In this document: in pieces, positions 10,524-21,892 of the stretch
Position numbering within the stretch: position 1 is the stretch's first letter
How the letters are laid out: each line of letters opens with the position of its first letter
DNA from: Epiperipatus broadwayi
Lineage: Eukaryota > Onychophora > Udeonychophora > Euonychophora > Peripatidae
Assembly (NCBI GenBank): GCA_028023455.1
Contig: JAQFVV010012424.1
Coordinates: 2,028,001 to 2,092,000 of the forward strand
Reading direction: 5' to 3'
Length of the DNA: 64,000 nt
Made by a program: the position numbers and the translations under genes
The notes under the pieces: generated by a model
Databases searched by the model: none
Told to the model about the DNA's origin: nothing
What the model saw: only the letters and a program-made list of their open reading frames with translations

Positions 10524-10765
10524 AGTTTTTCAATGAAATAGACAGTTGAGTAGTTGGAAGGGTGAGAAGGTTGAAGCCTGTCCATTAAAGTTTGAGGAAT
10601 TCCTATCTTAATATAAACTGTGTTATGAGTGAAAGATTATGATCTGGCCCAACTTATGAGTTATGGTTTTGCACAAAATACATAATTTGGGTATTATGTA
10701 TCTGTTTCACATAAGGTGGAGGATAAATAGACTGAAAATTTCTGAGTTCAAATTTCTCTATTCCC
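10524..10765 (+). mobile_element. family A half element A5 / segmental duplication of A4
   Basis: This resembles the right half of A4. The sequence following both, ATAGGAAACATTCAGTAAAT (about 10312 and 10780), also matches. So A4's right half and its flank were probably duplicated together. The hammerhead is decayed. Confidence 0.55.
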
Positions 10766-10810
10766 ATATATAGGAAACATTCAGTAAATGATATTCTGTC
10801 TTAGAATAAA

Positions 10811-12021
10811 CGTATAGTTTATATATCTCATTATATATTATGACTTGACAAATAATAATACTGATCTTTTTGTTCTTGTTGAAATTCTGTCTTAAATGAA
10901 AGTGTATATTTTTTGAAATGCTATCTAATTCTTTTTTTTTTTTTTGAAACTAAACTATCTTGAATCTCTGGAAAAACATGGAAGCAGCTTCTGATTTTGC
11001 ATGCATGGACTGTGTCTGTGCTTTTGAGAAGGAAAAATACATGCACACATTGAAAAGAAAATTGGATTAATTTTTAGGATTAAGCTGTTTCTATTGTGTA
11101 TTAAGCATTATTTTGTTTGTGTTGTTTTACATCCAACATGTTAGAAATATGCCATATCAGTGCATGAACACTGCTAACCAGTCCTGTTACATTTGTTACA
11201 AGTCTATATTTGCCTCTGGTAAACATCACATATAGCAATCATATGAAAAGTCTACTTCTTATACTTCAGTTGTAAAATAGATATTTAAAACAAATCATGG
11301 GTTTCATGTTTTCGATAACCCAAACTTCTTTTTTTAATATTTATTTTGATTTAATTTAATTATAGTAAAATGTTTTTATGAAAACATGCTTATGACATAA
11401 ATAATACTAAGAGTTGGAGGAATCATATTAATTAATAGGATCATATAAAAATTTTGGGAATTGGATTAGCTTTTGACTATGAATGACATTTTATTCAGTA
11501 TCAGCTCTGAAATAATAATCATTAAGGTATCCTCAACCAACAAATCCTAACGTAGCTTATAATAGTTTAAAATAATTATTTTAGCATTATTTTTATTTAG
11601 ATATCATAAATTTAAATTCTGATATTTAGAGCTACATTGGACTCTAATGAAATCTTTTATATTATTAAAATACATACACTTATCTATGTGTCCTGGTGCA
11701 TGTATGAAGGTGTAAATTTATTGAATTTTTAAAACTTCATATTTCAAACATTTTTATATCATAGAACTGAATCATATAAGAATAGTTTATTTTATTTTAA
11801 AAATACAAAATATTTATTTAATCATATTTGTGTTGTTATATGGAAATAAAATATAAACACAACTTTAAAAATGTCAGATAATGAACCAGGATACAAAAAG
11901 ATAAAATGAAAGATAATTAAGTTAAATTCATCTTCACATTTTTTAATATTGATAAAGTTACTGTAATAAAATTTACATTATATATGCTGGAATTTCTATT
12001 TTTTTTTCCTTATGTGTCATA
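10811..12021. other. AT-rich, nothing recognised
   Basis: A 30-codon frame at 10979-11071 is too short to support. Otherwise unique AT-rich sequence. Confidence 0.4.
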
Positions 12022-12101
12022 GCATCGGCCGGGAAACGAAACCGCTAACCCGGGACAACTGCTTGTAAAGCTGCTGTGCTGACCACTCGACTACACGTTA
12101 C
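12022..12101 (-). repeat. tRNA-like SINE head or tRNA pseudogene
   Basis: On the minus strand TAGTCGAGTGG is a perfect A box. A B-box-like GGTTTCGTTTCC follows, and the 3' end GGCCGATGCTATGACAC matches the tRNA-like sequence at 33893. The anticodon loop reads TTTACAA (TAC). The acceptor 5' strand no longer pairs with CCGATGC, so it is not a working tRNA gene. Confidence 0.55.
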
Positions 12102-13445
12102 AAATTTTACGCCCAATTTTTTATGACGTTTAATAGTGAGGACAGTAAATTTATTGAGATATATTATATAATTAAGTTCTTTTATAAGAAATTGCAGATT
12201 GGAAATTAAGGAAAAAGAGGTGCGCGGATATTTCCAATTTATTCTTAATTTTTTATTGTTCTTCAAATATTCTTAACCATCTCTGTTTTTAAGATGTTTG
12301 TTTTTATGAAGTCCTTACGTTGTTTTCATTTTAAAAATCTCTTACTTTTTTCTTCAGCTTTAAACGCATGTTAAAATAGTTATGATTCTTTGGAATGTAT
12401 GTGTGTTTGTATCTATGCACAGTGTGAATATATGCTCATTGAAGGAAATATTAAACGAATTATTCATGTGATTATTTCTATTTCAATAATGACTGGAGAT
12501 TTATTATATCATTATTTTTTTCAGATCCATATTTAACATTAATTTATAATTCAGAATACTAGACTGCAATCCCGGTACTAATTTCTTTATCATTTGGTGC
12601 CTCGATAATTGTAAATAAACAAACAAAAACGAACTGTGTTTAAATTAATTGTACACCTGTATGTATAATGAATATATACATAAAAGATAAGGCAAATATC
12701 TTTTCAACTGCCTTTCATAGGGAAAAAGTAAAAGAATAGGAGCTTTATTCCCAAGGTTTGCCAATTGTCAGACATTGAAAATTTGAGTGTTTTTTATTCT
12801 TGGTTTACTCTCTAGCTAAAAAGTGATAGATATCTATTTACTGACCAGTATTAGATGTTTATCTGAATATATTTATAGTTACATAAAAAATTAATAGTTC
12901 TGATTAGAATATGATAGTTCCTGTTTTATCTGGCCAAGATTCAAATTCCAGTCATGGGCATGGCATTTAAATGCACCACCACATTACCATGAACCTCTAT
13001 GCTTATTTATGTATGGAGGATAACCAGCAATCATATCAACACACTATAAACAGCCTTACAAATTTTAATCTACATGTGTGACACAACACTGTTGGTCATC
13101 ATCAAATCATTAATACATGTGCATGAACTTTTTTCAGTATTGTTGAATATAATGCCATCATAAAATTTTTAGAAGGTGCAAGGCTCATTGACATTTATAG
13201 AAGGATGATTTTTACATACCCTTTCTTAATGTATGTATCGGACAAAAGCAGTAAAAATTGAAAAATATGCTTAACTTGAGAATGTTACCAAGTACATAAA
13301 CTGTTCTCTTATTCAGATTCATACAACTATTTATTTTGGGTGGTTTAGCACAGATTCTTGAATATGGAGTCCTATGATCAATTTGAATACTGGCATATCC
13401 AATGCTTGAAGTTCTTTGAAACTTTCGAGTAATAAAGTCATTCAA
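12102..13445. other. AT-rich with an unassigned 82-codon frame
   Basis: A minus-strand frame at 13212-13460 has somewhat less low-complexity composition (for example FQRTSSIGYASIQIDHR), but no family was recognised and it runs into element F. Nothing else found. Confidence 0.35.
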
Positions 13446-13459
13446 GTATTTATACAACA

Positions 13460-13796
13460 AGAATAATAACTACTCTTTCTTATTGCATTGCCAAATGTAT
13501 ACCATACAATACTAAATCATCCATGCACTTTACTACTGTTGTACAATGCTTTATTTACCACTCTCTTTTATAGTTTACAGTTTTGATTGCTCCAGCAATC
13601 TTCTTTCAGAACTTTTATATCTCCTAACTTGAACTGTTTAATTGAAGTTAGGAGATATAAGTTCAGTTGAAGTTAGGAGATATAAAAGTTCTGAAGAAGA
13701 TTGCTGGGGCAATCGAAACTGTAAACAGTAAAAGATGGTGATAAATAAAGCATTGTATAACAGTAGTAAAGTGCATGGATGATTTAGTATTATATG
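13460..13796 (-). mobile_element. fold-back element F with 14-bp target duplication
   Basis: Arms at about 13500-13636 and 13645-13796 are inverted copies, for example ATCATCCATGCACTTTACTA against its complement. The exact 14-bp duplication GTATTTATACAACA lies at 13446-13459 and 13797-13810. Only the left side has an extra ~40-base tail (13460-13499). The central GAAGTTAGGAGATATAA is repeated in tandem. No hammerhead or coding frame seen. Confidence 0.75.
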
Positions 13797-13810
13797 GTAT
13801 TTATACAACA

Positions 13811-14261
13811 TTGAAACAATCAAGATAATTCAAAGTTTTGTACATTAAGTTCTTCACTCTAAGGCTAGGCCACTATGAATTAACAGTAATACTTGATCAT
13901 TATCAGTGATAGTTTTGTTATTACTTTCTTATCATAGTTTATTTTAACATCCTAATTTTAATATTATAGTATAAGCTTTAGTGAGCCTGCATGACGATTT
14001 TTGAATTTATTTTTTGCATTTAACATTTATCCTTGCCCTTATTCCACATATATTCTACTTCATTTCATTTTGGCTGAAAATGAGATGTGAGAGAAATAGT
14101 GCATTGAAGAGAAACAAAAAATTCTTTTTTAATGGAGCCAAGAAACTAATTGGAGAGCATATTGCAAAAGTCTGCTTTTTGTTTTTTTGAAATGCAGCAA
14201 ATTAAAATAATTTGCCACTACTTTCCAAAATTCCTTTTCTGTAACTTTTAATGTTATATAT
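13811..14261. other. AT-rich, nothing recognised
   Basis: No gene or repeat arm recognised. Confidence 0.4.
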
Positions 14262-14275
14262 ATTATTTGGTTCAA

Positions 14276-15100
14276 AACAGGCAAAACTCTTCATACAGTA
14301 GTGCCACTCAACGCAAGCCAGAGTAATCAATGGATGGCAGAAGGCTTGTGCATAAAATCCCTATCTAGGGCCTACTCATCCAATATCCCCAGATTAGTTT
14401 CTGGCTTGTGACCTTTGTCAGTGAGGAGCCTTGGATCTGAGAGCACTGAACCTATATCTCAGTCTGGGGATATTGAATGAGTAGGAATTAGATAGGGATT
14501 TTATGCACAAATCTTCTGGCATCCATTGATTACTCTGGCTTGCATTGCACTGAGTGACATTACTGTATGGAGATGGAGAGTTTTGCCTGTTTTAATAACA
14601 GTTATGAGCAAGCATAGGAAATGGTGATCATGTGATGTTTGGTGGTTTACTACCAATCCTGCTTAATAGGATAGTGGTGGCTATGGTTATTAAAGAACCA
14701 AAAACACCAAAATGTATGGGTACTGAACTGAGTTCAGACCTATATAACTATATAAGTTAATGATCTTAGATTGAAAATATTACTGTGTTTTCAATTTTAT
14801 TCTCATAGTTTTGTAGTTAAGTAGAGATAAAAGGTGGCTGCTGGAGGGTTGCATTAGATTTTAAGATCTAGGTGCAGCACTCTCAGATCCAAGGCTTCTC
14901 ACTGCTGAAGGTCACAAGCCAGAATCTTGTCTGGGAATATTGGATGAGTAGGCACTAGATGGGGATTTTATGCACAAGCCTTCTGGCATCCATTGATTAC
15001 TCTAGCTTGCACTGAGTGGCACTACTGTATGAAGAGTTTTGCCTGTTTTAATAACAGTTATGAACAATCGTAGGAAATGGTGATCATGTGATGTTTGGTG
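14276..15100 (+). mobile_element. family B fold-back element B1 (hammerhead-bearing)
   Basis: An inverted 3' copy (14276-~14460) joins a rightward copy (14465-15100). The 14-bp duplication ATTATTTGGTTCAA lies at 14262-14275 and 15101-15114. The rightward copy starts within about 5 bases of the hammerhead cleavage point (GTC ending 14464), runs one 467-base unit to the next, decayed hammerhead (triplet ending 14931), and continues 169 bases to the 3' end. The RNA therefore had terminal repeats. The last ~52 bases are absent from the inverted copy. A degraded minus-strand hammerhead (CTGACAA) is at about 14392-14430. Confidence 0.8.
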
Positions 15101-15253
15101 ATTATTTGGTTCAATGATAGACCCACAGATTCTAAAGTTTAAGATTCTTAGATCACACACACAATTTGGTCACTTCAAGCTCTTGAACTTCTTATGAGCT
15201 CAAAGAAATAAAACCATTCAACTGTTTTATGTTTCCATATTTAAAATTATTTA

Positions 15254-15824
15254 AAACAGCAGCAAATTTTCCCACATTATAGTATCATCTAGTGCAAGTT
15301 CTACTAATTAGTGGGTGCTAGAAGATTGTGTGTTATTATTCCTATCCAATGTCTAACTATCCAATATGCCCAAACTAGTTTCTACTTTATGGCCTTCATC
15401 AGCGAGGAGCCTTGTATATTAGGGCAGAGTACCTGGATCTTTGAATCTCATATACCTCTCTAGCACTCATCTTTTTTCTTTTTGGATTAAAAAGCTATTA
15501 CCCCAAGCTGAAAAGACAAATAATAGTTGCAATCCAAGCTAATTCACTTCTATTGTCATACATATCTGAGTTAGTTCAGTATCAATATATTTTGATGTGT
15601 TTGGGTTTTTAATAACAATAGTCACCATTATCCTTTGACTGGAATTGTTATTAAATCATTTTAATTACCTTTTTAATGCCATAAGCTAGAAACTACACTG
15701 GGGATATTGGATAGATAAGCACTGGATGGGGATTACTAAAGCTTGTACTAAATGGATTATTGTGTGGGAAAATTTGTTACTATTTCAACAGCTTGTATAA
15801 TCAAGAAAAGGTGATGTTTACAGG
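15254..15824 (+). mobile_element. divergent family B fold-back element B2
   Basis: The leftward copy (15254-~15675) and rightward copy (~15680-15824) are flanked by the exact 15-bp duplication ATTTAAAATTATTTA (15239-15253, 15825-15839). The rightward copy begins inside the hammerhead (CATAAGCTAGAAACTACAC) and ends in an AGGTGATGTTTACAGG tail not present in the leftward copy. The leftward copy has a good hammerhead. Confidence 0.75.
15368..15407 (-). ncRNA. hammerhead motif, family B (B2)
   Basis: On the minus strand: CCTCG, CTGATGA (complement of 15396-15402), a short stem II, GAAA, the self-complementary ACTAGT, cleavage triplet GTT, TGGGC. Stem I pairs partly through G-U. Confidence 0.6.
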
Positions 15825-15839
15825 ATTTAAAATTATTTA

Positions 15840-17081
15840 CAGTGATTATTTATAAAATTGTGTTTAAACAACAATTTTTATTTTAATTTGTTTAATGTAA
15901 TTAACTTTGAACAATTGTACCTTATTTTTGTCCTATTATCTATTTAAAACCAGTACCTTAAGCTTTTTGTAAATTGGCTTATAACTTTATCTTAATTTTA
16001 TTGATCATTAATTATTCTCTTTTTTATTGATTGATTGATTTTTTTAGGTTATAGTATTTAAAATTTATCATATAGCATATTAATAAAATACATAAAAAAG
16101 TTCATAATAAAAGAATAACGTACTATTGGCCAAAACCTCTATTTCAATTTTCAAGTGAGAATAAAATAAGTTTAAAAAGAAACATTTCTGGATATTTTGA
16201 GATGGAATGACTGTAATCCTATTGAAGTGAATTAATTTAGCAATAGTCTAAGTATGGGTAAGATTTCTTTTTATGTATTCATAATTAGTACACAAGAAGG
16301 CATTTTCAAACCCTTGTAATTGCTAGTATCCCTAAGTCATTATGAATTAATTCTACACTTAATTATACTGCCAAAACTTAGCATTGTAAAGAATAATTAT
16401 GAATATAATTGACATTTAAAGCAAAAATAAAAGGCAAACGATTGCCATTACAAATTTATAGAATTTATAACTTTTGGTGACCAAAAATGACATAAGAAAC
16501 CAATGTAAAATCTGATTGCCAAGAATATTTTAAACTATTCTGCAATACTCATAAGATTAATTTTTTTAAAATCTATAAATCACAATATTATGATGTCTTT
16601 TAAAAAAATATTCTGCAAGATTTATCACATTTACCTTTTGTATTCAAAGTTGGTATGTTATGTGAATCATACTTTTCAAAGAACTTTCCTATCTTGTAGC
16701 CAAGCAAATTATAGGAGCTTAATGTTCTGTTATGTTTCTCAATTCTATAGAATGATAAAGTTAGAACACTATTTGTTTTAACATGATAGTGGTATTTGTT
16801 AATTTTGTCTGCAATGATTTAGGAAGTATTTCTTCTACTGGTACTCTAATGAGAACTGTGCCTATTGGTTACGTTGCTTCTCGTATAGTTTTATAGATAT
16901 TGTATTATTTGAATTTCATTTTAAATATCCCACTGATCTTTGATTTTAATTTCCTTTGGAATTCAGAAGCATTTTCGTAACAGAAAGTGTCTGTATTCAT
17001 AAACCAGATATATTTAACAGCAACACTGTTATTAAAATCTAGAAATAAATTACATAATATTAATTTAACAAATTCACTTCT
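15840..17081. other. AT-rich, nothing recognised
   Basis: The 63-codon frame at 16590-16781 has no supporting feature. Confidence 0.4.
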
Positions 17082-17305
17082 TATAATGATTATGGATTTT
17101 AAGACTTCTCATTCGATAATTAATATACAAAATTAACAAAGCGTATGCCACACTTGAATGAGAAGCTATAAAAATACACAGAAATTATTACACGCTAAGC
17201 GCTTTCGAGGTCATTTTGCCTCATATTCATAGCGGTACTGTGAGCTGCAGAATGAAAAAATAGGGCAAGGGAAACAAAACAGTATGCAAAGCATATGCAA
17301 ATGAA

Positions 17306-17773
17306 CTAGATAGTCCAACGTTTGGAGATGTCAAAGCAGGTATCTCGTCTATTGATGGAGTTATTATTGCCATTAATAAAATATGCTTCTCTGATTTTCC
17401 GCTTGATGTCATTTTTCTCAATACAGACTATTTTAGGGCTGGAAGGTTCAAACAAATGTCCTGTCTTCTTGGAATGCTCTAAAAATGTTGATGAATTATC
17501 ATTGTTTTTCATAGCTCCATTATATGTATATCTGTGTTGTGCTGTCCTGTTGATTATGCCTGCCTTGGTTTCTCCAAAATAAATGGCCCGGCAACCAGGT
17601 TGTGGGCAAGCTATGCTGTAAACGACATGGGGAGTCTGAGAAGGTTCAATTTTGTCCTTAGAGTTATTGATTAGACGATTAGTGCATGGGGGTGTATGAA
17701 AGCTAATTTTAAATTTATTGGCAAAAACTTTGATTAATTGATAGGAGATTTTAGGTATGTGGGGAAGAGTAAT
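17306..17773 (-). CDS. inverted partial copy of the PLE-2 GIY-YIG domain
   Basis: This minus-strand frame repeats the last ~155 residues of the large PLE-2 protein: ITLPHIPKISYQLIKVF, RLINNSKDKIEP, VYSIACPQPGC, IYFGET and the C-terminus DTCFDISKRWTI. It is the coding part of the left arm and lacks the reverse transcriptase. The open frame begins at 17779, but its first bases come from the junction, so the PLE portion starts at 17773. On its own it would encode the connector plus endonuclease. I regard it as a by-product of the head-to-head insertion, not a separate gene. Confidence 0.75.
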   Translation of the reverse strand: MTLPHIPKISYQLIKVFANKFKISFHTPPCTNRLINNSKDKIEPSQTPHVVYSIACPQPGCRAIYFGETKAGIINRTAQHRYTYNGAMKNNDNSSTFLEHSKKTGHLFEPSSPKIVCIEKNDIKRKIREAYFINGNNNSINRRDTCFDISKRWTI

Positions 17774-19534
17774 CCGCATAGAGATAGCATTATATCAAAT
17801 ATAGCTAAATCTATTAAGCAAAAACAGTTACATATAAAAGATAATAGCTGGAATAGCGACATCAAAATTACGAAACAGTTTCTTGATCACAATAATTTAA
17901 TTTGCCTTAAAGAAGATAAGGGCAATAGATTTGTGCTTTTAAATTCTCAGGATTATAAGAGGAAAATAAATGAACAAATTACAAATCTACAACTCACTCC
18001 TGTTGCACAATTCAACAATAAGCTTAACCGCGATAAATTTGTTTCATCCATTCTCCGTCCTCATAAAAACAAAGGCATTTCAATTGCGGAATACTACCGA
18101 GTTTATCCTTCCTCCACTCAAGCTCCAAGAATATTTGCCAACATTAAACTCCATAAGCCTGGTGAACCCTTGCGTTTAATGATGGATTTTGGGGGAGTCC
18201 ATTATTTTCAAACCGCGAAAATGGTTAATCAACTATTAATAGACAGCTTGGGCTTTGGAAATTATTCTGTTAATTCGTCCTTTCAAGTTGTGGAAAAAAT
18301 CAAAAAAGCCACGATCGAAAATAACTTCTATATGACTACCCTTGACGTCAAAGAATTATACGGATCGGTGGACAGAAAACAATCTATTCAAATCATCCAA
18401 CAAGAACTTACCAACACGATGTCAGCTGAACGCATTAATTTCATCATTACATTTTTAACATGGATGGATAAACATATATATACAACATTTGAGCACGTTT
18501 GGTACAATATGAAAAGTGGTTGGCCTATGGGCCTCCCCCTCAGTGGAATCATAACCAGCATTTTCCTTAATCACTACGAAAGACTAATCATGTCCAAATA
18601 TCAAGCTGACAGCCCTCACACTATATACATGTGGTACGTAGATGATATATTTATTTTAGCCAACCAGCACACTATAAATAGTATTACACAAGAGTTAACA
18701 CATAATACTAATCTAACTATCAATTCCACAACAGAAGACGCATTCCAAAGTCTAAATTACCTTGACCTTAGGTTAACACGCGATGAGAGAGGTATAAATT
18801 ATTCAATGATAATAAAGCCCTTTGAAATCAGAGGCTTTATACACCCACACTCCAACTCTCCAAGCTCTCACAAATTAGCAGGCCTGCAAGCATTTTTATA
18901 TAGAAATATGCAGCTGTGCAAGTTTGAGGCAGATAGAAAGAATAATATACATCTTTACACCAAAGACCTACTACAAGCAGGCTATAAACTCAACACTATT
19001 AACAATAAAATCAAACAATTTTATAGGAAAATCACTGACAATAAAAACAATATTAAACTTCCATATATTACTCTTCCCCACATACCTAAAATCTCCTATC
19101 AATTAATCAAAGTTTTTGCCAATAAATTTAAAATTAGCTTTCATACACCCCCATGCACTAATCGTCTAATCAATAACTCTAAGGACAAAATTGAACCTTC
19201 TCAGACTCCCCATGTCGTTTACAGCATAGCTTGCCCACAACCTGGTTGCCGGGCCATTTATTTTGGAGAAACCAAGGCAGGCATAATCAACAGGACAGCA
19301 CAACACAGATATACATATAATAGAGCTATGAAAAACAATGATAATTCATCAACATTTTTAGAGCATTCCAAGAAGACAGGACATTTGTTTGAACCTTCCA
19401 GCCCTAAAATAGTCTGTATTGAGAAAAATGACATCAAGCGGAAAATCAGAGAAGCATATTTTATTAATGGCAATAATAACTCCATCAATAGACGAGATAC
19501 CTGCTTTGACATCTCCAAACGTTGGACTATCTAG
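17738..19534 (+). CDS. PLE-2 protein: reverse transcriptase with C-terminal GIY-YIG endonuclease
   Basis: A 598-codon frame. An LKEDKGNRFVLL segment precedes PRIFANIKLHKPGEPLRLM (RT1-like). TLDVKELYG holds the first catalytic Asp (D203). GWPMGLPLSGI is the RT4 motif. MWYVDDIFI holds D302 and D303. LNYLDLRL and the thumb-like HPHSNSPSSHKLAG follow. The connector reaches GIY-YIG at ~493-585: VYSIACPQPGC, YFG at 508-510, R and H of NRTAQHR, histidines of EHSKKTGH, Glu of IREAYF, Asn of SINRRD. PLE proteins copy their RNA at nicked DNA. Residues 1-12 (17738-17773) come from the antisense arm, so the ATG is not native; PLE proteins are usually longer at the N-terminus. Catalytic residues look intact. 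Confidence 0.92.
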   Translation: MIGDFRYVGKSNPHRDSIISNIAKSIKQKQLHIKDNSWNSDIKITKQFLDHNNLICLKEDKGNRFVLLNSQDYKRKINEQITNLQLTPVAQFNNKLNRDKFVSSILRPHKNKGISIAEYYRVYPSSTQAPRIFANIKLHKPGEPLRLMMDFGGVHYFQTAKMVNQLLIDSLGFGNYSVNSSFQVVEKIKKATIENNFYMTTLDVKELYGSVDRKQSIQIIQQELTNTMSAERINFIITFLTWMDKHIYTTFEHVWYNMKSGWPMGLPLSGIITSIFLNHYERLIMSKYQADSPHTIYMWYVDDIFILANQHTINSITQELTHNTNLTINSTTEDAFQSLNYLDLRLTRDERGINYSMIIKPFEIRGFIHPHSNSPSSHKLAGLQAFLYRNMQLCKFEADRKNNIHLYTKDLLQAGYKLNTINNKIKQFYRKITDNKNNIKLPYITLPHIPKISYQLIKVFANKFKISFHTPPCTNRLINNSKDKIEPSQTPHVVYSIACPQPGCRAIYFGETKAGIINRTAQHRYTYNRAMKNNDNSSTFLEHSKKTGHLFEPSSPKIVCIEKNDIKRKIREAYFINGNNNSINRRDTCFDISKRWTI

Positions 19535-19605
19535 TTCATTTGCATATGCTTTGCATACTGTTTTGTTTCCCTTGCCCTATTTTTTCATTCTGCAGCTCAC
19601 AGTAC

Positions 19606-19647
19606 CGCTATGAATATGAGGCAAAATGACCTCGAAAGCGCTTAGCG
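19606..19647 (+). ncRNA. conserved PLE 3'-UTR hairpin motif in PLE-2
   Basis: CGCTA (19606-19610) pairs with TAGCG (19643-19647). TGAATAT leads to stem II GAGG (19618-19621) / CCTC (19630-19633), then GAAA. Compared with PLE-1 the outer stem changes GC to CG at its first pair, keeping pairing. An inverted copy lies in the left arm. Confidence 0.5.
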
Positions 19648-19727
19648 TGTAATAATTTCTGTGTATTTTTATAGCTTCTCATTCAAGTGTGGCATACGCT
19701 TTGTTAATTTTGTATATAATGATTATG

Positions 19728-20876
19728 TTGGATTTTTTTTTTTTCCATCTCACGATATATTATTTTCAATTGATTTTAAAATTAGACATTTAAATGTTAT
19801 TGCCTTAAAAAGGTTTAATAAAATAGCCTATATAGAAAATAAGATTTTATTTATTTATTTAGAATGTATGTATATATATATATTTGATTGCCTAAATATT
19901 AACAAAATGTCATAAAGGAACCTGTAGAGATTTCAACCAGGAAATATATTCACCAGTGGCTTTATTAATTCCTTAAATTCTTCACTATAGTCACAGATTT
20001 GAGAGTTCAAAATTTGTGTTCGCCCACCTTATATATAAATCAATGGCTCATAAATTCCATTTATGAATTAACATTGTATATTATTTAATCAATAATAAAT
20101 TATTGAAAAAATTATGAAAATCTGTATAAATTTGTTTTGTAAAAAATTATTTACATTTCTGAATAATTGATTATTTTAATGCATTAATTTCACATAACTT
20201 TATCATTGTTTTAAGTCTCTATATATAAAATCCATGTGAATGTATGAATGTTTATCCATAAGGCTGTCATGTGTTTCCATAAAGATGTCACGAATCAAAT
20301 TCATAACCAATTAAAAAAACTATTATGTTTGTCCATAGCTTGTGAAAAATATATAAAAACACAACTTTAAATTTATTTTTATAAATAAATAACTATACTT
20401 AACTAAACTGAAATTTATATTATGAGCATTTTATGTGAAGGAAGTAATTTCACATTTTATATTTAATAATCTGTAATTTTTATTATGAAGCATATTTTAT
20501 ACAAAAGAAATAATTTCACTATTAATAAATTTTTTTATGAAGCAGTTGTCCATAATACTGTCAAATTTACATATTAAATATAACAGGTATATTTAAAAAT
20601 TTAAATTTATCTTTATTAATATATTGCCAGGAACAATTCTAAAGAGTACCAAACCTGCACGGTTGTTCCAAATTTTTTTTTTTCAATTGTGAATTTCTCA
20701 TGATTATTTATATAATATTAAAATCTTTTGTTTAATTTACATTATATCTTCAAAAAAATTATTAATGTGACCAATTAAAAAAAATGACGGTCTTTCTGTA
20801 GGCTGGGTACAGTCTTGTTTTGTAATGAAATGCTATATTTGCATTTCAAATGTAGTAAGATATACTATATATTGAG
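19728..20876. other. AT-rich, nothing recognised
   Basis: A B-box-like fragment near 20003 (GAGAGTTCAAAAT) is too weak to call. Otherwise unique. Confidence 0.4.
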
Positions 20877-21465
20877 CAGGCATAAGAAATAGTGATCATG
20901 TGATGTTTATTGGCTTAAAACCAATCCTGCCTAATAGGATAGTGGTGGCTATGGTTATTAAAGAACCAAAGACACCAAAATATATAGGTACTGAACTGAG
21001 TTCAGATCTATATAACTATATAAGATGATAAGCTTGGATTGAAAATATTATAGTGTTTTCAATTTATGTCTCATAGTTTTTAGGTACTGAACTGAGTTCA
21101 GATCTATATAACTATATAAGATGATAAGCTTGGATTGAAAATATTATAGTGTTTTCAATTTATGTCTCATAGTTTTGTAGTTAAATAGAGATAAAAGGTG
21201 GCTGCTGGAGGGTCGCATTAAATCCTAAGATCTAGGTGCAGTGCTCTAAGATCCAAGATTCCTCACTGACAAAGGAGGCCACAAGCCAGAAACTAGTCTG
21301 TGGATATTGGATGAGTAGGCACTAGATGGGGATTTTATGCACAAGACTTCTGGCATCCATTGATTAGTTTGGCTTGCACTGAGTGGCAATACATATAGAG
21401 AGTTTTGCTGGTTTTAATAACAGTTACGAGCAAGCATAAGAAATCGTGATCATGTGATGTTTATT
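20877..21465 (+). mobile_element. family B element B3 with internal duplication
   Basis: One rightward copy, from inside the preceding repeat's 3' end (GCATAAGAAATAGTGATC) to the family 3' end GATCATGTGATGTTTA. A 96-base segment starting AGGTACTGAACTGAG is duplicated in tandem (starts 20986 and 21082), nearly identical. The hammerhead near 21265 is decayed (CTGACAA with an insertion). Confidence 0.75.
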
Positions 21466-21892
21466 GTAGCTGAATGATTTTAGAATAGTTGAATCCTGTA
21501 TTTTTGGAAAATCTTATTGTCCAAATTTGCAGCATAGAAATGCAATAAAATAATGTGTATTCAGTTTATTCTACTAAAGAATGTGCACCCATCATATGTT
21601 TCTTGAACAGAGGAAGATTATAGATATGTCTAGTTGATGAACTGATGAATTTTTGCCCAAATAACTTTAGTGATGATTATGATTAAGTATTAGCAATTCA
21701 AATTATCCAACTTCTTATCTTAAACAGACTAATTTTATTGAATGTAGTAAATATGAATAAGATTTTGTATATTTACAGTTTGGTGAGAACAAAGGGTAAT
21801 CAAATATATGTGTATATTTTAACTGAATTTGAATTAGGCATATTAGACCAAAATTAATGTTTTTGCAATTCAGAATAGTAAAGTTACTATCT

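Larger units (their letters stand above)
17095..19714. mobile_element. Penelope-like element PLE-2, near-intact, fold-back form
   Basis: Inverted arms of ~650 bases (about 17123-17773 and 19068-19716) are almost identical. The only coding difference noticed in the arm is Gly versus Arg before AMKNND. The loop (17774-19067) continues the rightward copy and supplies the reverse transcriptase. The 13-bp duplication TATAATGATTATG lies at 17082-17094 and 19715-19727. The left end has an extra ~30-base tail (17095-17124) with ACTTCTCA. Near-identity of the arms means a recent insertion or arm-to-arm gene conversion. The 5' end of the PLE is truncated. Confidence 0.9.

Noticed and set aside
12045-12266. 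73-codon minus-strand frame
   Set aside because: It overlaps the tRNA-like sequence and has no domain.
17227-19613. Frames antisense or shifted to the PLE-2 arms (64-86 codons)
   Set aside because: Shadows of the GIY-YIG coding sequence and 3' UTR in mirrored arms.
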